NCBI GenBank assembly: GCA_003511885.1
Contig: DOIX01000241.1
Coordinates: 1-17,539, forward strand
Source of the DNA: Cyanobacteria bacterium UBA11153
GTDB lineage: Bacteria > Cyanobacteriota > Cyanobacteriia > Cyanobacteriales > Coleofasciculaceae
DNA: 17,539 nt
Direction: 5' to 3'
Below the pieces are notes generated by a model. The model was not told the DNA's origin. It did not search any database and saw only the letters and a list, made by a program, of their open reading frames with translations. Position 1 is the first letter of the stretch, and every line of letters begins with the position of its first letter. Made by a program: the position numbers and the translations under genes. Of the stretch, positions 1-7,215 are shown piece after piece.

Positions 1-16
1 GACCCATTTAGGACTG

Positions 17-334
17 CTATATATCTGGAATCGAGTCTATGGCTTGTTGGAGAGACTGGGTATTATTTGAGTCTTTATCATTAAAGATGGTTATCAGCAT
101 CTGTCGCATATCTGGATCTGCGATCGCACGTTCTAAAATAAGTAATGGGGTAGACTTAGAACCGTCTTTATATCGACCAGGACCAGAAAACAAATCGACA
201 TAGGCAATTTTTTCTCCCCTTTTCTTTGCTTGGGGAATAATTACCTTTGCCCAAGCAAAGAAATATTTAGCAACTATTTCAGCTTTTACCAAAGATTGGT
301 CTTTAGATTCATCGAAAAAAGAACTACCACTCAT
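17..334 (-). pseudogene. Truncated three-Cys-motif partner protein (TcmP-like)
   Basis: I recognise the N-terminal part of a TcmP-like protein: an amino end with SFFDE and KAEIVAKYFFAWAKVI, then a methyltransferase-like first strand and glycine loop YVDLFSGPGRY (about residues 45-55), then IFNDKD near residue 85. The family is usually 300-400 residues long, but this frame stops with TAG after 105 codons, directly at the left edge. TcmP proteins are typically encoded beside a phage Gp37/Gp68-like (DUF5131) partner; none is present here. The start is well supported: on the minus strand an AGGAG lies 6 nt before the ATG. The gene is co-oriented with the 5-oxoprolinase gene and 68 nt downstream of it. 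The stop falls in sequence that reads tatagcagtcctaaatggg on the minus strand, which may belong to an inserted element. Function is unknown, and the copy is probably inactive. Confidence 0.6.
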
Positions 335-402
335 AATTGCTCCTAGATAGCTTAAATTTTGCTTAAGCCAAGTTCGCCCTAGGCATCACTTGTATTTAGA
401 TC

Positions 403-3400
403 TTACCATTCCTCTGAAAATTCCCCAAACCCTCCACCCCCAGGAGTCTCAATTACAAACATATCTCCCACATTCATTTCTACAACCGCAGTACACCCCA
501 ACTCCTCAATATTTCCATCCTTTCTTTCCAGATAATTCCTCCCCACAACACCCGATTCACCACCCTGCAAACCAAAAGGTGGAATCACCCGATGTCCCGA
601 TAAAATTCCCGCTGTCATCGCTTCTAAAAATCGAATTTTCCGAATTACTCCATTCCCGCCAAAATGATGTCCTTTTCCACCACTATTGGGGCGAATACTA
701 AAGCTTTCCAACAAAACAGGAAAGCGCCATTCCAATACTTCGGGATCGGTTAATCGGGAATTTGTCATGTGAGTATGTACGGCATCTGTACCATCAAAAT
801 TAGTACCTGCACCGGAGCCACCGCAGATGGTTTCATAATATTGATATTGTTCGTTACCAAAGGTAAAATTATTCATGGTTCCTTGAGAGGCTGCCATTAC
901 TCCTAATGCTCCATATAAAGTATCAGTAATAACTTGAGAAGTTTCGACATTTCCTGCTACTACTGCTGCTGGATAAATAGGATTCAACATACAACCTTCA
1001 GGAATAATAATATCGAGAGGTTTGAGACAACCAGCATTGAGAGGAATATCATCATCAACTAAAGTACGAAAAACATAAAGGACGGCTGCTTTACATACCG
1101 CTGCGGGGGCATTAAAATTATTAGGTAACTGAGGCGAAGTACCAGTAAAATCAATGGTGGCACTGCGATTATTTTTATCTATCGTAATTGCCACTTGAAT
1201 TTTGCCACCCGTATCTAATTCGTAACTAAAACTGCCATTATTCAGGATATCAATGGCACGCCGTACCGATTCTTCCGCATTATCCTGAACATAACCCATA
1301 TAAGCTTGAACTGTTTCTAATCCATATTGGCTCACCATCCGCTGTAATTCTTGTACCCCTTTCTCATTAGCCGCAATTTGGGCTTGTAAGTCGGCAATAT
1401 TTTGGGTAATATTCCGGACAGGATAAGTACCTGTGATGAGGAGTTGAATTAATTCAGTTTCACGGAATTTTCCGGCTGCAACTAATTTTAAATTATTAAT
1501 TATAATACCTTCTTCTTCCACATTAATACTATCAGGTGGCATCGAACCCGGAGTAATCCCGCCAATATCAGCATGATGTCCCCGCGAGGCAACATAGAAA
1601 ATAGGGAGTGGGGAAGACTCAAGAAAACTTTGCGTACCTTTGCGATTACCTTTCCGTACCTTTGCGTTAAAATAAATATCTGAAAAAACCGGAGTAATTA
1701 CCGTAATATCAGGCAAATGAGTACCGCCGTTATAGGGATTATTGATAGCGTAAACATCTCCTGGTTTAATATTATTACCGCATTCAGCAATTAAACTCCG
1801 GACACTTTCACTCATTGAGCCTAAATGTACGGGAATATGAGGGGCATTGGCGACTAATTCTCCTTCTCCATCGAAAATTGCACATGAGAAATCTAAACGT
1901 TCTTTGATATTGACTGAATAGCTGGTATTTTGTAATGTTGTTCCCATTTGTTCGGCAATGGAACGAAATAGGTTATTGAAGATTTCTAACATTACTGGAT
2001 CTGGGGATTTGGTATTTATATCTTCCGATTCTTGTAAGGGTTGGTTTTGTTCAAATTTTATGGGTTGAAGATGAGAGATACTTCCTAAACCCGCCCCTAC
2101 AGATTTTAAAATTAAATGATTGCGTTGGGTTAATTCTCCTTCCCATCCGGGTTCAATAATATTTGTCCCCGTCGCTTCGATAATTATGGCAGGTGCAGGA
2201 ATAGAATCTCCTGGTTGTAAATCTGTCCGATTAAATACTGGGGTTTCATGCCATTTCCCTTTGGTGTACATTTGGACTTTAGTTACAGGTGGCGCTGTTT
2301 CTGCTTGGGTACGCTGAATTATTGCTTCTTCTGGTATCTCCATTTTCTGTACCACTTCTACGGAAATAGCTTCAACAATTAGGGCTTTTTCTGGCACAAT
2401 AAAACCGTACCGCTGTTGATGGGATTCCTCAAATTCTTTCCGCATCTTTGCTAAATTGCTGAAGTTGACAATTAATGATGAGTCTGTCCCCTCATATTTT
2501 AAATGCGCTTTAGCAATAATCTCGCAATTTTCATCAATAAATTCACTAACATTTCTCGGATTAATTTTTACTTGACTATCCCGTGCTAATTCTGCCAATA
2601 TTCCCTGTAAACTGGGCAATAAATCCTCTGTCAATTTCGCTTCTACAGCCCTTTCTGCCAAAACTCGCACATCTGCTAAACCCATACCATAAGCAGATAA
2701 TACCCCCGCATAAGGATGAATAAATATCTGCTTCATCCCCAAAGCTTCAGCAATTCGACAAGCGTGTTGTCCCCCCGCACCGCCAAAGCAACAGAGAGTA
2801 TATTCCGATACATCATAACCGCGCTGAAGGGAGATTTTTTTAATCGCATTCGCCATTTTATCAATTGCGATCGCTAAAAATCCATCTGCTACCTCTTCCG
2901 GTTTTCTCCCATCGCCAATTTCTGTTGCTAACTGACTAAATTTTTCCCTGACTACATCCACATCTAATGATAAATTTCCATTTATCCCAAATACTTGAGG
3001 GAAAAATTCGGGATGCAATTTTCCCACCATCACATTAGCATCAGTTACAGTTAATAATCCACCCCGACGATAGCAAGCCGGACCGGGATTTGCTCCGGCG
3101 GATTCTGGTCCGACTCGATAACGCGCACCATCAAAATATAAAATAGAACCTCCCCCTGCCGCAACGGTATGAATTGACATCATAGGAGTCCTGATTCTGA
3201 CCCCTGCTACTTCGGTTTCAAATGTTCGTTCGTATTCTCCATGATAATGAGCGACATCGGTAGAAGTTCCGCCCATATCAAAGGTAATAATTTTATTAAA
3301 TCCGGCGATTAAACTGGTTTTGACACCCCCAACAATTCCCCCTGCTGGTCCAGATAATATGCTATCTTTACCTTGAAATTGTTCTGCGTCTGTGAGTCCA

Positions 3401-4224
3401 CCGTTGGACTGCATAAACATTAGTTTAGTAGTTATTTTTTGATTATTTTGAGCTGATAAGTCTGGTTTATCCAAGAAATCAGACTTCTGAGTGTCACTAA
3501 ATAATTGTCCCGCTACTTGGTTAACATAGCGACGTAAAATAGGAGATAAATAGGCATCAACAACGGTAGTATCGCCCCGACTGACTAACTTCATTAATGG
3601 GCTAACTTCATGAGATACGGAGATTTGAGTAAAACCAATATTTTTTGCGATCGCAGCTACTTCTTTCTCATGTCCTGGATAGCGATACCCGTGGATAAAA
3701 ACAATCGCACAATTACGAATACCACTATCGTAAGCCACTTGTAAATTGATCCGAATATCTGCTAAATTTAGAGGAATTAATTCTTCACCCTGGGCAGTAT
3801 AACGTTCTTCAACTTCAATTACCCGTTCGTAAAGCATTTCCGGTAAAATAATATGACGGGCGAAGATATGGGGGCGATTTTGATAGCCGATGCGGAGGGC
3901 ATCTCGAAAACCTTTAGTAATTACCAAAACAGTGCGTAGGAGGGAGTCCTTGCCGGAGGCATCGCCTTTTCTTTCTAAGAGGGCATTTGTTGCTACTGTC
4001 GTACCCATTTTCACTACTTCAATTTGTTCGGCAGGAATGGGTAAATTAGGGGAAATTCCCATTAAATCCCTAATTCCCTGAATTGGTGCATCAGTGTATC
4101 TTTCCGGATTTTCTGATAATAGTTTGTGAATCAGTAACTCTCCATCGGGGCGACGTGCTACGATATCCGTGAAAGTCCCGCCGCGATCGATCCAGAATTG
4201 CCAGCGTTGATGAGGATTAGTCAT
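403..4224 (-). CDS. 5-oxoprolinase, fused HyuA-HyuB type (ATP-dependent)
   Basis: A 1273-residue cytoplasmic enzyme predicted to hydrolyse 5-oxo-L-proline to L-glutamate with ATP, returning glutathione-derived or spontaneously cyclised glutamine/glutamate to metabolism. The N-terminal half is hydantoinase A-like: RGGTFTDIV at residues 14-22 and DMGGTSTDV near 315-324 are the ASKHA-type phosphate-binding motifs, with [10 protein letters not shown] just before the second and [16 protein letters not shown] near 478. After a linker around 700-760 comes the hydantoinase B half (about 765-1270), with [33 protein letters not shown] and GGGGFGEF. The fused length matches OplAH rather than the separate HyuA/HyuB hydantoinase subunits, which are the main alternative. 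One anomaly is an extra stretch of about 20 residues (about 850-870) encoded by a tandem repeat, just before [14 protein letters not shown]. The frame stays intact, so the gene may be functional. No partner gene is next to it. Confidence 0.9.
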   Translation of the reverse strand: MTNPHQRWQFWIDRGGTFTDIVARRPDGELLIHKLLSENPERYTDAPIQGIRDLMGISPNLPIPAEQIEVVKMGTTVATNALLERKGDASGKDSLLRTVLVITKGFRDALRIGYQNRPHIFARHIILPEMLYERVIEVEERYTAQGEELIPLNLADIRINLQVAYDSGIRNCAIVFIHGYRYPGHEKEVAAIAKNIGFTQISVSHEVSPLMKLVSRGDTTVVDAYLSPILRRYVNQVAGQLFSDTQKSDFLDKPDLSAQNNQKITTKLMFMQSNGGLTDAEQFQGKDSILSGPAGGIVGGVKTSLIAGFNKIITFDMGGTSTDVAHYHGEYERTFETEVAGVRIRTPMMSIHTVAAGGGSILYFDGARYRVGPESAGANPGPACYRRGGLLTVTDANVMVGKLHPEFFPQVFGINGNLSLDVDVVREKFSQLATEIGDGRKPEEVADGFLAIAIDKMANAIKKISLQRGYDVSEYTLCCFGGAGGQHACRIAEALGMKQIFIHPYAGVLSAYGMGLADVRVLAERAVEAKLTEDLLPSLQGILAELARDSQVKINPRNVSEFIDENCEIIAKAHLKYEGTDSSLIVNFSNLAKMRKEFEESHQQRYGFIVPEKALIVEAISVEVVQKMEIPEEAIIQRTQAETAPPVTKVQMYTKGKWHETPVFNRTDLQPGDSIPAPAIIIEATGTNIIEPGWEGELTQRNHLILKSVGAGLGSISHLQPIKFEQNQPLQESEDINTKSPDPVMLEIFNNLFRSIAEQMGTTLQNTSYSVNIKERLDFSCAIFDGEGELVANAPHIPVHLGSMSESVRSLIAECGNNIKPGDVYAINNPYNGGTHLPDITVITPVFSDIYFNAKVRKGNRKGTQSFLESSPLPIFYVASRGHHADIGGITPGSMPPDSINVEEEGIIINNLKLVAAGKFRETELIQLLITGTYPVRNITQNIADLQAQIAANEKGVQELQRMVSQYGLETVQAYMGYVQDNAEESVRRAIDILNNGSFSYELDTGGKIQVAITIDKNNRSATIDFTGTSPQLPNNFNAPAAVCKAAVLYVFRTLVDDDIPLNAGCLKPLDIIIPEGCMLNPIYPAAVVAGNVETSQVITDTLYGALGVMAASQGTMNNFTFGNEQYQYYETICGGSGAGTNFDGTDAVHTHMTNSRLTDPEVLEWRFPVLLESFSIRPNSGGKGHHFGGNGVIRKIRFLEAMTAGILSGHRVIPPFGLQGGESGVVGRNYLERKDGNIEELGCTAVVEMNVGDMFVIETPGGGGFGEFSEEW
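1628..1670. repeat. Tandem short repeat inserted in frame within the 5-oxoprolinase gene
   Basis: Four near-identical units lie end to end on the plus strand: CTTTGCGTAC, CTTTGCGATTAC, CTTTCCGTAC and CTTTGCGTTAA. Read on the coding strand they give the basic peptide [13 protein letters not shown]. This looks like the 'CGCAAAGGTA' short tandem repeats found between genes in cyanobacteria. Here the repeat lies in a conserved catalytic-half region without breaking the frame. Confidence 0.7.
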
Positions 4225-4687
4225 TTTTATCGCTTCCCGTTTTCAAGGGTGGAGATTGACGCTGACACCAGGTTTCGGCAGTCTGTGCGTGTCAGTCATC
4301 TTGTACTGAAAGTAAATCCACGGAGCAAGTATACTCCATAAATACGCCAAATTCTTGCGATCGCAGGGTTACAGCCTCATCCGCTTCATCTCTATTTCAA
4401 CTGGCGATCTAGGATTTTTATGAAGCGTTGATGAAGATAAACCCCTCTTCTGATGAAGATTTAATGAAGATAGGGTTTAGGGTATTGTCAAGCCAAATCA
4501 GAAGACGCTATGTTTTAACTATGAACCAATAAGCAAGCGACCCAACGAATAGCGAAGTTAAGCATAGGTGAAGGTTATGTCAACTGAGATGTTTGGTTAG
4601 AGATCGTAAAAATTTAGATCCTTCATCCAATCGCTAGCTCCATCAGGGTTACAAAATTAACCGTCTAATGACCAAGGAACCAATAAC
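4225..4687. other. Divergent intergenic region, 5-oxoprolinase / PEP-CTERM gene
   Basis: This 463-nt region holds the upstream sequences of both divergent genes. It contains one HIP1 octamer (4357-4364), the ATGAAG phased repeats (4420-4469), and a G/A-rich AGGTGAAGG before a seven-codon frame at 4577-4600. A purine-rich AAGGAAC lies before the PEP-CTERM start. I see no RNA gene and no protein-coding frame of useful size. Confidence 0.6.
4420..4471 (+). promoter_or_regulatory. Phased direct repeats ATGAAG, candidate response-regulator operator
   Basis: ATGAAG occurs at 4420, 4431, 4453 and 4464, a spacing of 11, 22 and 11 bp, so all copies lie on the same face of the helix. Three copies extend to ATGAAGAT, two of them to TGATGAAGAT. 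Direct repeats at 11-bp spacing are the usual layout for OmpR/PhoB-family regulators, including the cyanobacterial Pho box, although this hexamer is not the Pho-box consensus. The site is about 220 bp before the PEP-CTERM start. Which regulator binds, and which of the two divergent genes it controls, is not known. Confidence 0.4.
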
Positions 4688-5392
4688 ATGAACTTCAACA
4701 AAATTTCCATCTTTGCCGGACTAGTTGCAACCAGCACCCTAGCTTTATCCGCTATCCCAGCTAATGCTTACACTCTGAATCCTGGTGGAACTTTCACTGT
4801 TAAAGCAGGTGAGAAGTTAGACTTTACATTCATTGAGTCTCATGGGATGTTCCGGTCAGATTTTGGGATCTATAACGCTGCTTCGATGACTCTAGTTAGC
4901 AATATATTTTCAGAAAAAACTCCAGGATACGATCCAGGTAGCAACGATGCTAAAAATGACTGGTTAGGAACTTGCCCAACCACTGTAGCTAGTTGCAATG
5001 CTTGGTATACTTTTGCTGAAGCTGGTACTTATAAGTTTGGTTTAACTGCTCCTGGTGGACCAACAAAAACAAAATTTACAGAGCATACGGGTGAGTACGA
5101 TGATGCTAGCACAGCACCTATGCCGGGTATTATTAGCACAGCCGATGAATACACATTTAATACAATTGGACCCACTGCTCTTGCGAATGGAAAGTCTGAC
5201 AAACTCAAGACAATTGATACGAGTAAATATGGATTTTTCGTAGCAATTAATGATTCGAACAAGGTTGATGGTGATATTCAAGATATGATTGTTGGTGTGA
5301 AGAAAACACCTGAACCTGCTACCTTGGGTGGTTTAGCTTTAGTTGGTGGCGCGATAGCAATGATTCGTCGCCGCAAGGAAAATAAAGCGTAG
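4688..5392 (+). CDS. PEP-CTERM sorting domain-containing exported protein
   Basis: A 234-residue protein with signals at both ends. Residues 1-27 form a classic signal peptide that should be cleaved after ANA. The C-terminus has the PEP-CTERM tripartite signal: PEP at 208-210, a hydrophobic helix at about 212-226, and RRRK at 227-230. In bacteria with exosortase this signal directs export, cleavage at PEP and release or attachment at the cell surface. The mature middle part is rich in Gly, Thr, Ser and Asp and probably beta-structured. It holds two cysteines in TCPTTVASC, likely a disulfide. I recognise no enzymatic domain. AAGGAAC precedes the ATG at suitable spacing. The gene appears monocistronic, with hairpins downstream and a possible operator upstream. 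No exosortase gene is in the window. Confidence 0.88.
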   Translation: MNFNKISIFAGLVATSTLALSAIPANAYTLNPGGTFTVKAGEKLDFTFIESHGMFRSDFGIYNAASMTLVSNIFSEKTPGYDPGSNDAKNDWLGTCPTTVASCNAWYTFAEAGTYKFGLTAPGGPTKTKFTEHTGEYDDASTAPMPGIISTADEYTFNTIGPTALANGKSDKLKTIDTSKYGFFVAINDSNKVDGDIQDMIVGVKKTPEPATLGGLALVGGAIAMIRRRKENKA

Positions 5393-5436
5393 TTTCACCT
5401 TCTCGCTATATCTTTAGTAGAGTGACACGACAGCAA

Positions 5437-5506
5437 GGTGTGTTATCTTCAAGCTAACGCACCATTCTTACTATCTCTAGCAAAGGTGTGTTAAATATAA
5501 CGCATC
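5437..5506 (+). repeat. Two tandem imperfect hairpins of the GGTGTGTTA / TAACGCACC family
   Basis: Hairpin 1 pairs GGTGTGTTA (5437-5445) with TAACGCACC (5455-5463) across a 9-nt loop. Hairpin 2 pairs GGTGTGTTA (5485-5493) with TAACGCATC (5498-5506) across 4 nt. Both need only G-U wobbles to pair fully as plus-strand RNA. A related hairpin lies at 10140-10164 and shares the 14-mer AGCTAACGCACCAT with hairpin 1. This is a dispersed repeat family, and the first copy begins about 45 nt after the PEP-CTERM stop. Confidence 0.55.
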
Positions 5507-5660
5507 CTAATAAGCCGTTACGCATTTAATTTATCTGTTTTGAATGAGGGGGAGTAGGGGTTCAGGGGAGCTGGGAAGAAGGTTTGATGACTTTTTCCCT
5601 AAATTGAAAATATCCGGTTTAAATCCGTAGCAGCTTATGAGCAAAGAACAATCTTGTTCC

Positions 5661-5696
5661 AAAGAAACCCGACTTCTTAAGAAGTCGGGTTTCTTT
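5661..5696. terminator. Perfect 36-nt palindrome, probable bidirectional terminator / dispersed repeat
   Basis: The two 18-nt arms match perfectly around the centre at 5678/5679. The GC core is ACCCGACTTC and its complement. On each strand the stem ends in TTTCTTT, so RNA from either side gives a strong stem followed by a U-rich tract. It sits between convergent units (PEP-CTERM gene on plus, Uma2 remnant and cyclase on minus), as expected for a two-way terminator. From general knowledge, palindromes of this AACCCGACTTCTT type recur in cyanobacterial genomes. Confidence 0.65.
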
Positions 5697-5699
5697 TAT

Positions 5700-5903
5700 C
5701 TAGTTCAATTCATCTGGATTAATCCCCAATTCTCGCAATCGCGCTGCTAATTTTTCGGCTTTTTCGTGAGCTTCTATCGCTCTTGATTCAGCTTCAATAG
5801 CGCGTTGTCGCTCTGCCCAGACTCTTGATTCAGCTTCAATAACTCTTTCTCGAGCATCTAGAGCTATTTCCTCAGCTTCAAAGGCTCTTTCTTCATTAAT
5901 CCC
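5700..5903 (-). pseudogene. Remnant of an Uma2-like (DUF820) protein, C-terminal coiled-coil tail only
   Basis: A minus-strand frame of 67 codons opens right after a stop (TAA at 5904-5906) and has no start codon. It encodes a charged coiled coil with repeated IEAESRA-like heptads, WAERQRAIEAES, and ends in KLAARLRELGINPDELN. That ending is typical of the C-terminal tail of cyanobacterial Uma2-family putative endonucleases. The nuclease domain is missing, and upstream sequence is directly occupied by the end of the cyclase gene. I read it as a deletion or recombination remnant, not a gene. Confidence 0.6.
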
Positions 5904-5926
5904 TTAGCTATCAACCACACTGCCCA

Positions 5927-6772
5927 TCAAGGCAAAATAGCGATAACTCTAGCGGGAAAACCTGAACCATTTTGAGGTTTAGGAAAAGATACTATCACCA
6001 ATGCCCCTGATTCTGGTACTTTATCCAAATTAGTCAACAACTCAATTTGATAACGATCTTGCTGTAAAATATAAGTTTCTAAAGAATAATCATCCTTAGT
6101 CGTGGCTATCCCAGGATCGGTATCCGTTGGCTCATGTCCTGATGCAGTAATTTGACGTTCCTCATACAAATACTTTAATACTGGCAAACTCCAACCTGGA
6201 TAATGAGCAATTCCTGCCTCATCTTTATTTGCCATAGCTTCAGCATCAGGCCAACGCTTTGACCAATCTGTCCGCATGGCGACAAACGATCCTTTAGGAA
6301 TTTTACCGTATTTCTTTTCCCAATTTTTCACATCTGCCATAGTGATTGTATAGTCTGGATTTTTAGCCACCTTATCGTGTACGTCAATCACGACTAGAGG
6401 CAAAAACATTTCTTTGGGATCGATTTGGTCAACTGTACGCAATCCTTGGATAAAATGAGCAGGTGGATCTACATGGGTCCCCCATTGCCCGACATGGCAG
6501 TATTTCTCAGCAAAAAAGCCAGTACCCAGAGTACCTTCACGAGGTTGGTACCAATAAAGGGTATCCCGCGTCTCTTCAGTAAAACCATGCCAATGAGGAA
6601 TTCCGGGATAGAAAGCATGGGTTAAATCCACAAACTCCTTGCTTTTGATGATCTGATAAGCTTGAGTTAAGTTCATATCTAGCGCCGGGGTGCGGAATGC
6701 GATCGCAAAAACTAATGCGAGGGTGACACACGCTGAAGTAATTAATAATTTCCAATGTTTTAAAAGTTGCAT
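5927..6772 (-). CDS. Cyclase-family (kynurenine formamidase-like) exported hydrolase
   Basis: A 281-residue protein of the cyclase family (PF04199), metal-dependent amidohydrolases that include bacterial arylformamidase and isatin hydrolase. The signature GQWGTHVDPPAHF is at about residues 95-107. It gives the likely metal and catalytic residues His100, Asp102 and His106, but Gln96 stands where the family usually has the first histidine. SGHEPTDTDPG near 200 is a second conserved stretch. The N-terminus has KHWK followed by a hydrophobic helix, so it is probably secreted or membrane-anchored. I chose the ATG at 6772, preceded by AGGA, because it places the signal sequence at the very start. 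A GTG at 6829 would add 19 residues (300 aa). The substrate is unknown, no tryptophan-degradation genes are nearby, and the gene seems monocistronic. Confidence 0.8.
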   Translation of the reverse strand: MQLLKHWKLLITSACVTLALVFAIAFRTPALDMNLTQAYQIIKSKEFVDLTHAFYPGIPHWHGFTEETRDTLYWYQPREGTLGTGFFAEKYCHVGQWGTHVDPPAHFIQGLRTVDQIDPKEMFLPLVVIDVHDKVAKNPDYTITMADVKNWEKKYGKIPKGSFVAMRTDWSKRWPDAEAMANKDEAGIAHYPGWSLPVLKYLYEERQITASGHEPTDTDPGIATTKDDYSLETYILQQDRYQIELLTNLDKVPESGALVIVSFPKPQNGSGFPARVIAILP

Positions 6773-7215
6773 AATCCTAGTATAGCGATAAAATCTCTGG
6801 AGAGTCTTAGATAATGACACTACTACCACTAGTTACGGAGGAAGCACCGTTCTTTGAGAGCTTTTGATATAAGATCGGCAGGTAGTAACAGTGATGCGAT
6901 GAGCATACCACCACAGATTACGCCTGACAAAACAGCAGATGCTTAAATTTGATTGTTGGTTATCAATGCTATGGTCTTAGTATAATTACCTGTGGGCAGG
7001 TTGATGCAACTGATGCAGCTTCGCTGCTGCAATCAGGCAATCGCAATCGTTGTCGGGTAAATCATTATCCGTTGGTGCGTCATCTATCTCAAATCTAGTT
7101 AAATCTTGATTTTGATAGTCAGAGTGCAACTTTCCCTAAATGAAAAAGAAAGTTCAAATCCTATTATCGTCTGTAGCCCCTACAAATAGCACTCAATACC
7201 AAAGTCTGAAAAATT
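6773..7215. other. Divergent intergenic region, cyclase / tolC-like gene
   Basis: This region of about 440 nt contains the upstream sequences of both genes. A possible promoter for the TolC-like gene is at 6956-6986. GCAGC-TTC-GCTGC near 7016 can form a small hairpin. A short minus-strand stretch at about 6840-6943 reads SAVLSGVICGGMLIASLLLP, resembling a membrane helix and possibly decayed coding sequence. TACGGAGGAAGC at 6833 is nearly repeated at 10183. No intact gene is seen. Confidence 0.5.
6956..6986 (+). promoter_or_regulatory. Possible sigma70-type promoter of the TolC-like gene
   Basis: TATAAT (6981-6986) is a perfect -10 hexamer, with TTGGTT (6956-6961) at a rather long 19-nt spacing as a weak -35. 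It would give a leader of about 220 nt before the start at 7216. The assignment rests only on sequence likeness. Confidence 0.25.

Larger units (their letters stand above)
5393..5699. other. Intergenic region with hairpins downstream of the PEP-CTERM gene
   Basis: No coding frame is seen. The region holds two related hairpins (5437-5463 and 5485-5506), a G-rich stretch around 5546-5582 made of GGGGAG-like units, and the perfect palindrome at 5661-5696. It separates the plus-strand PEP-CTERM gene from minus-strand sequences, so signals that end transcription from both sides are expected here. Confidence 0.6.

Noticed and set aside
390..701. A 103-codon proline-rich open frame on the plus strand
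   Set aside because: It lies antisense to the strongly conserved C-terminal end of 5-oxoprolinase and has no recognisable domain; it is a shadow frame.
4577..4600. A seven-codon frame (ATG to TAG) with AGGTGAAGG before it, as a leader peptide of the PEP-CTERM gene
   Set aside because: Too short to judge, with no attenuator-like hairpin or runs of one codon, and 87 nt from the gene; chance is as likely.
5029..5281. Two minus-strand and one plus-strand open frames inside the PEP-CTERM gene
   Set aside because: They overlap a well-supported coding frame with both sorting signals and show no protein-like features of their own.
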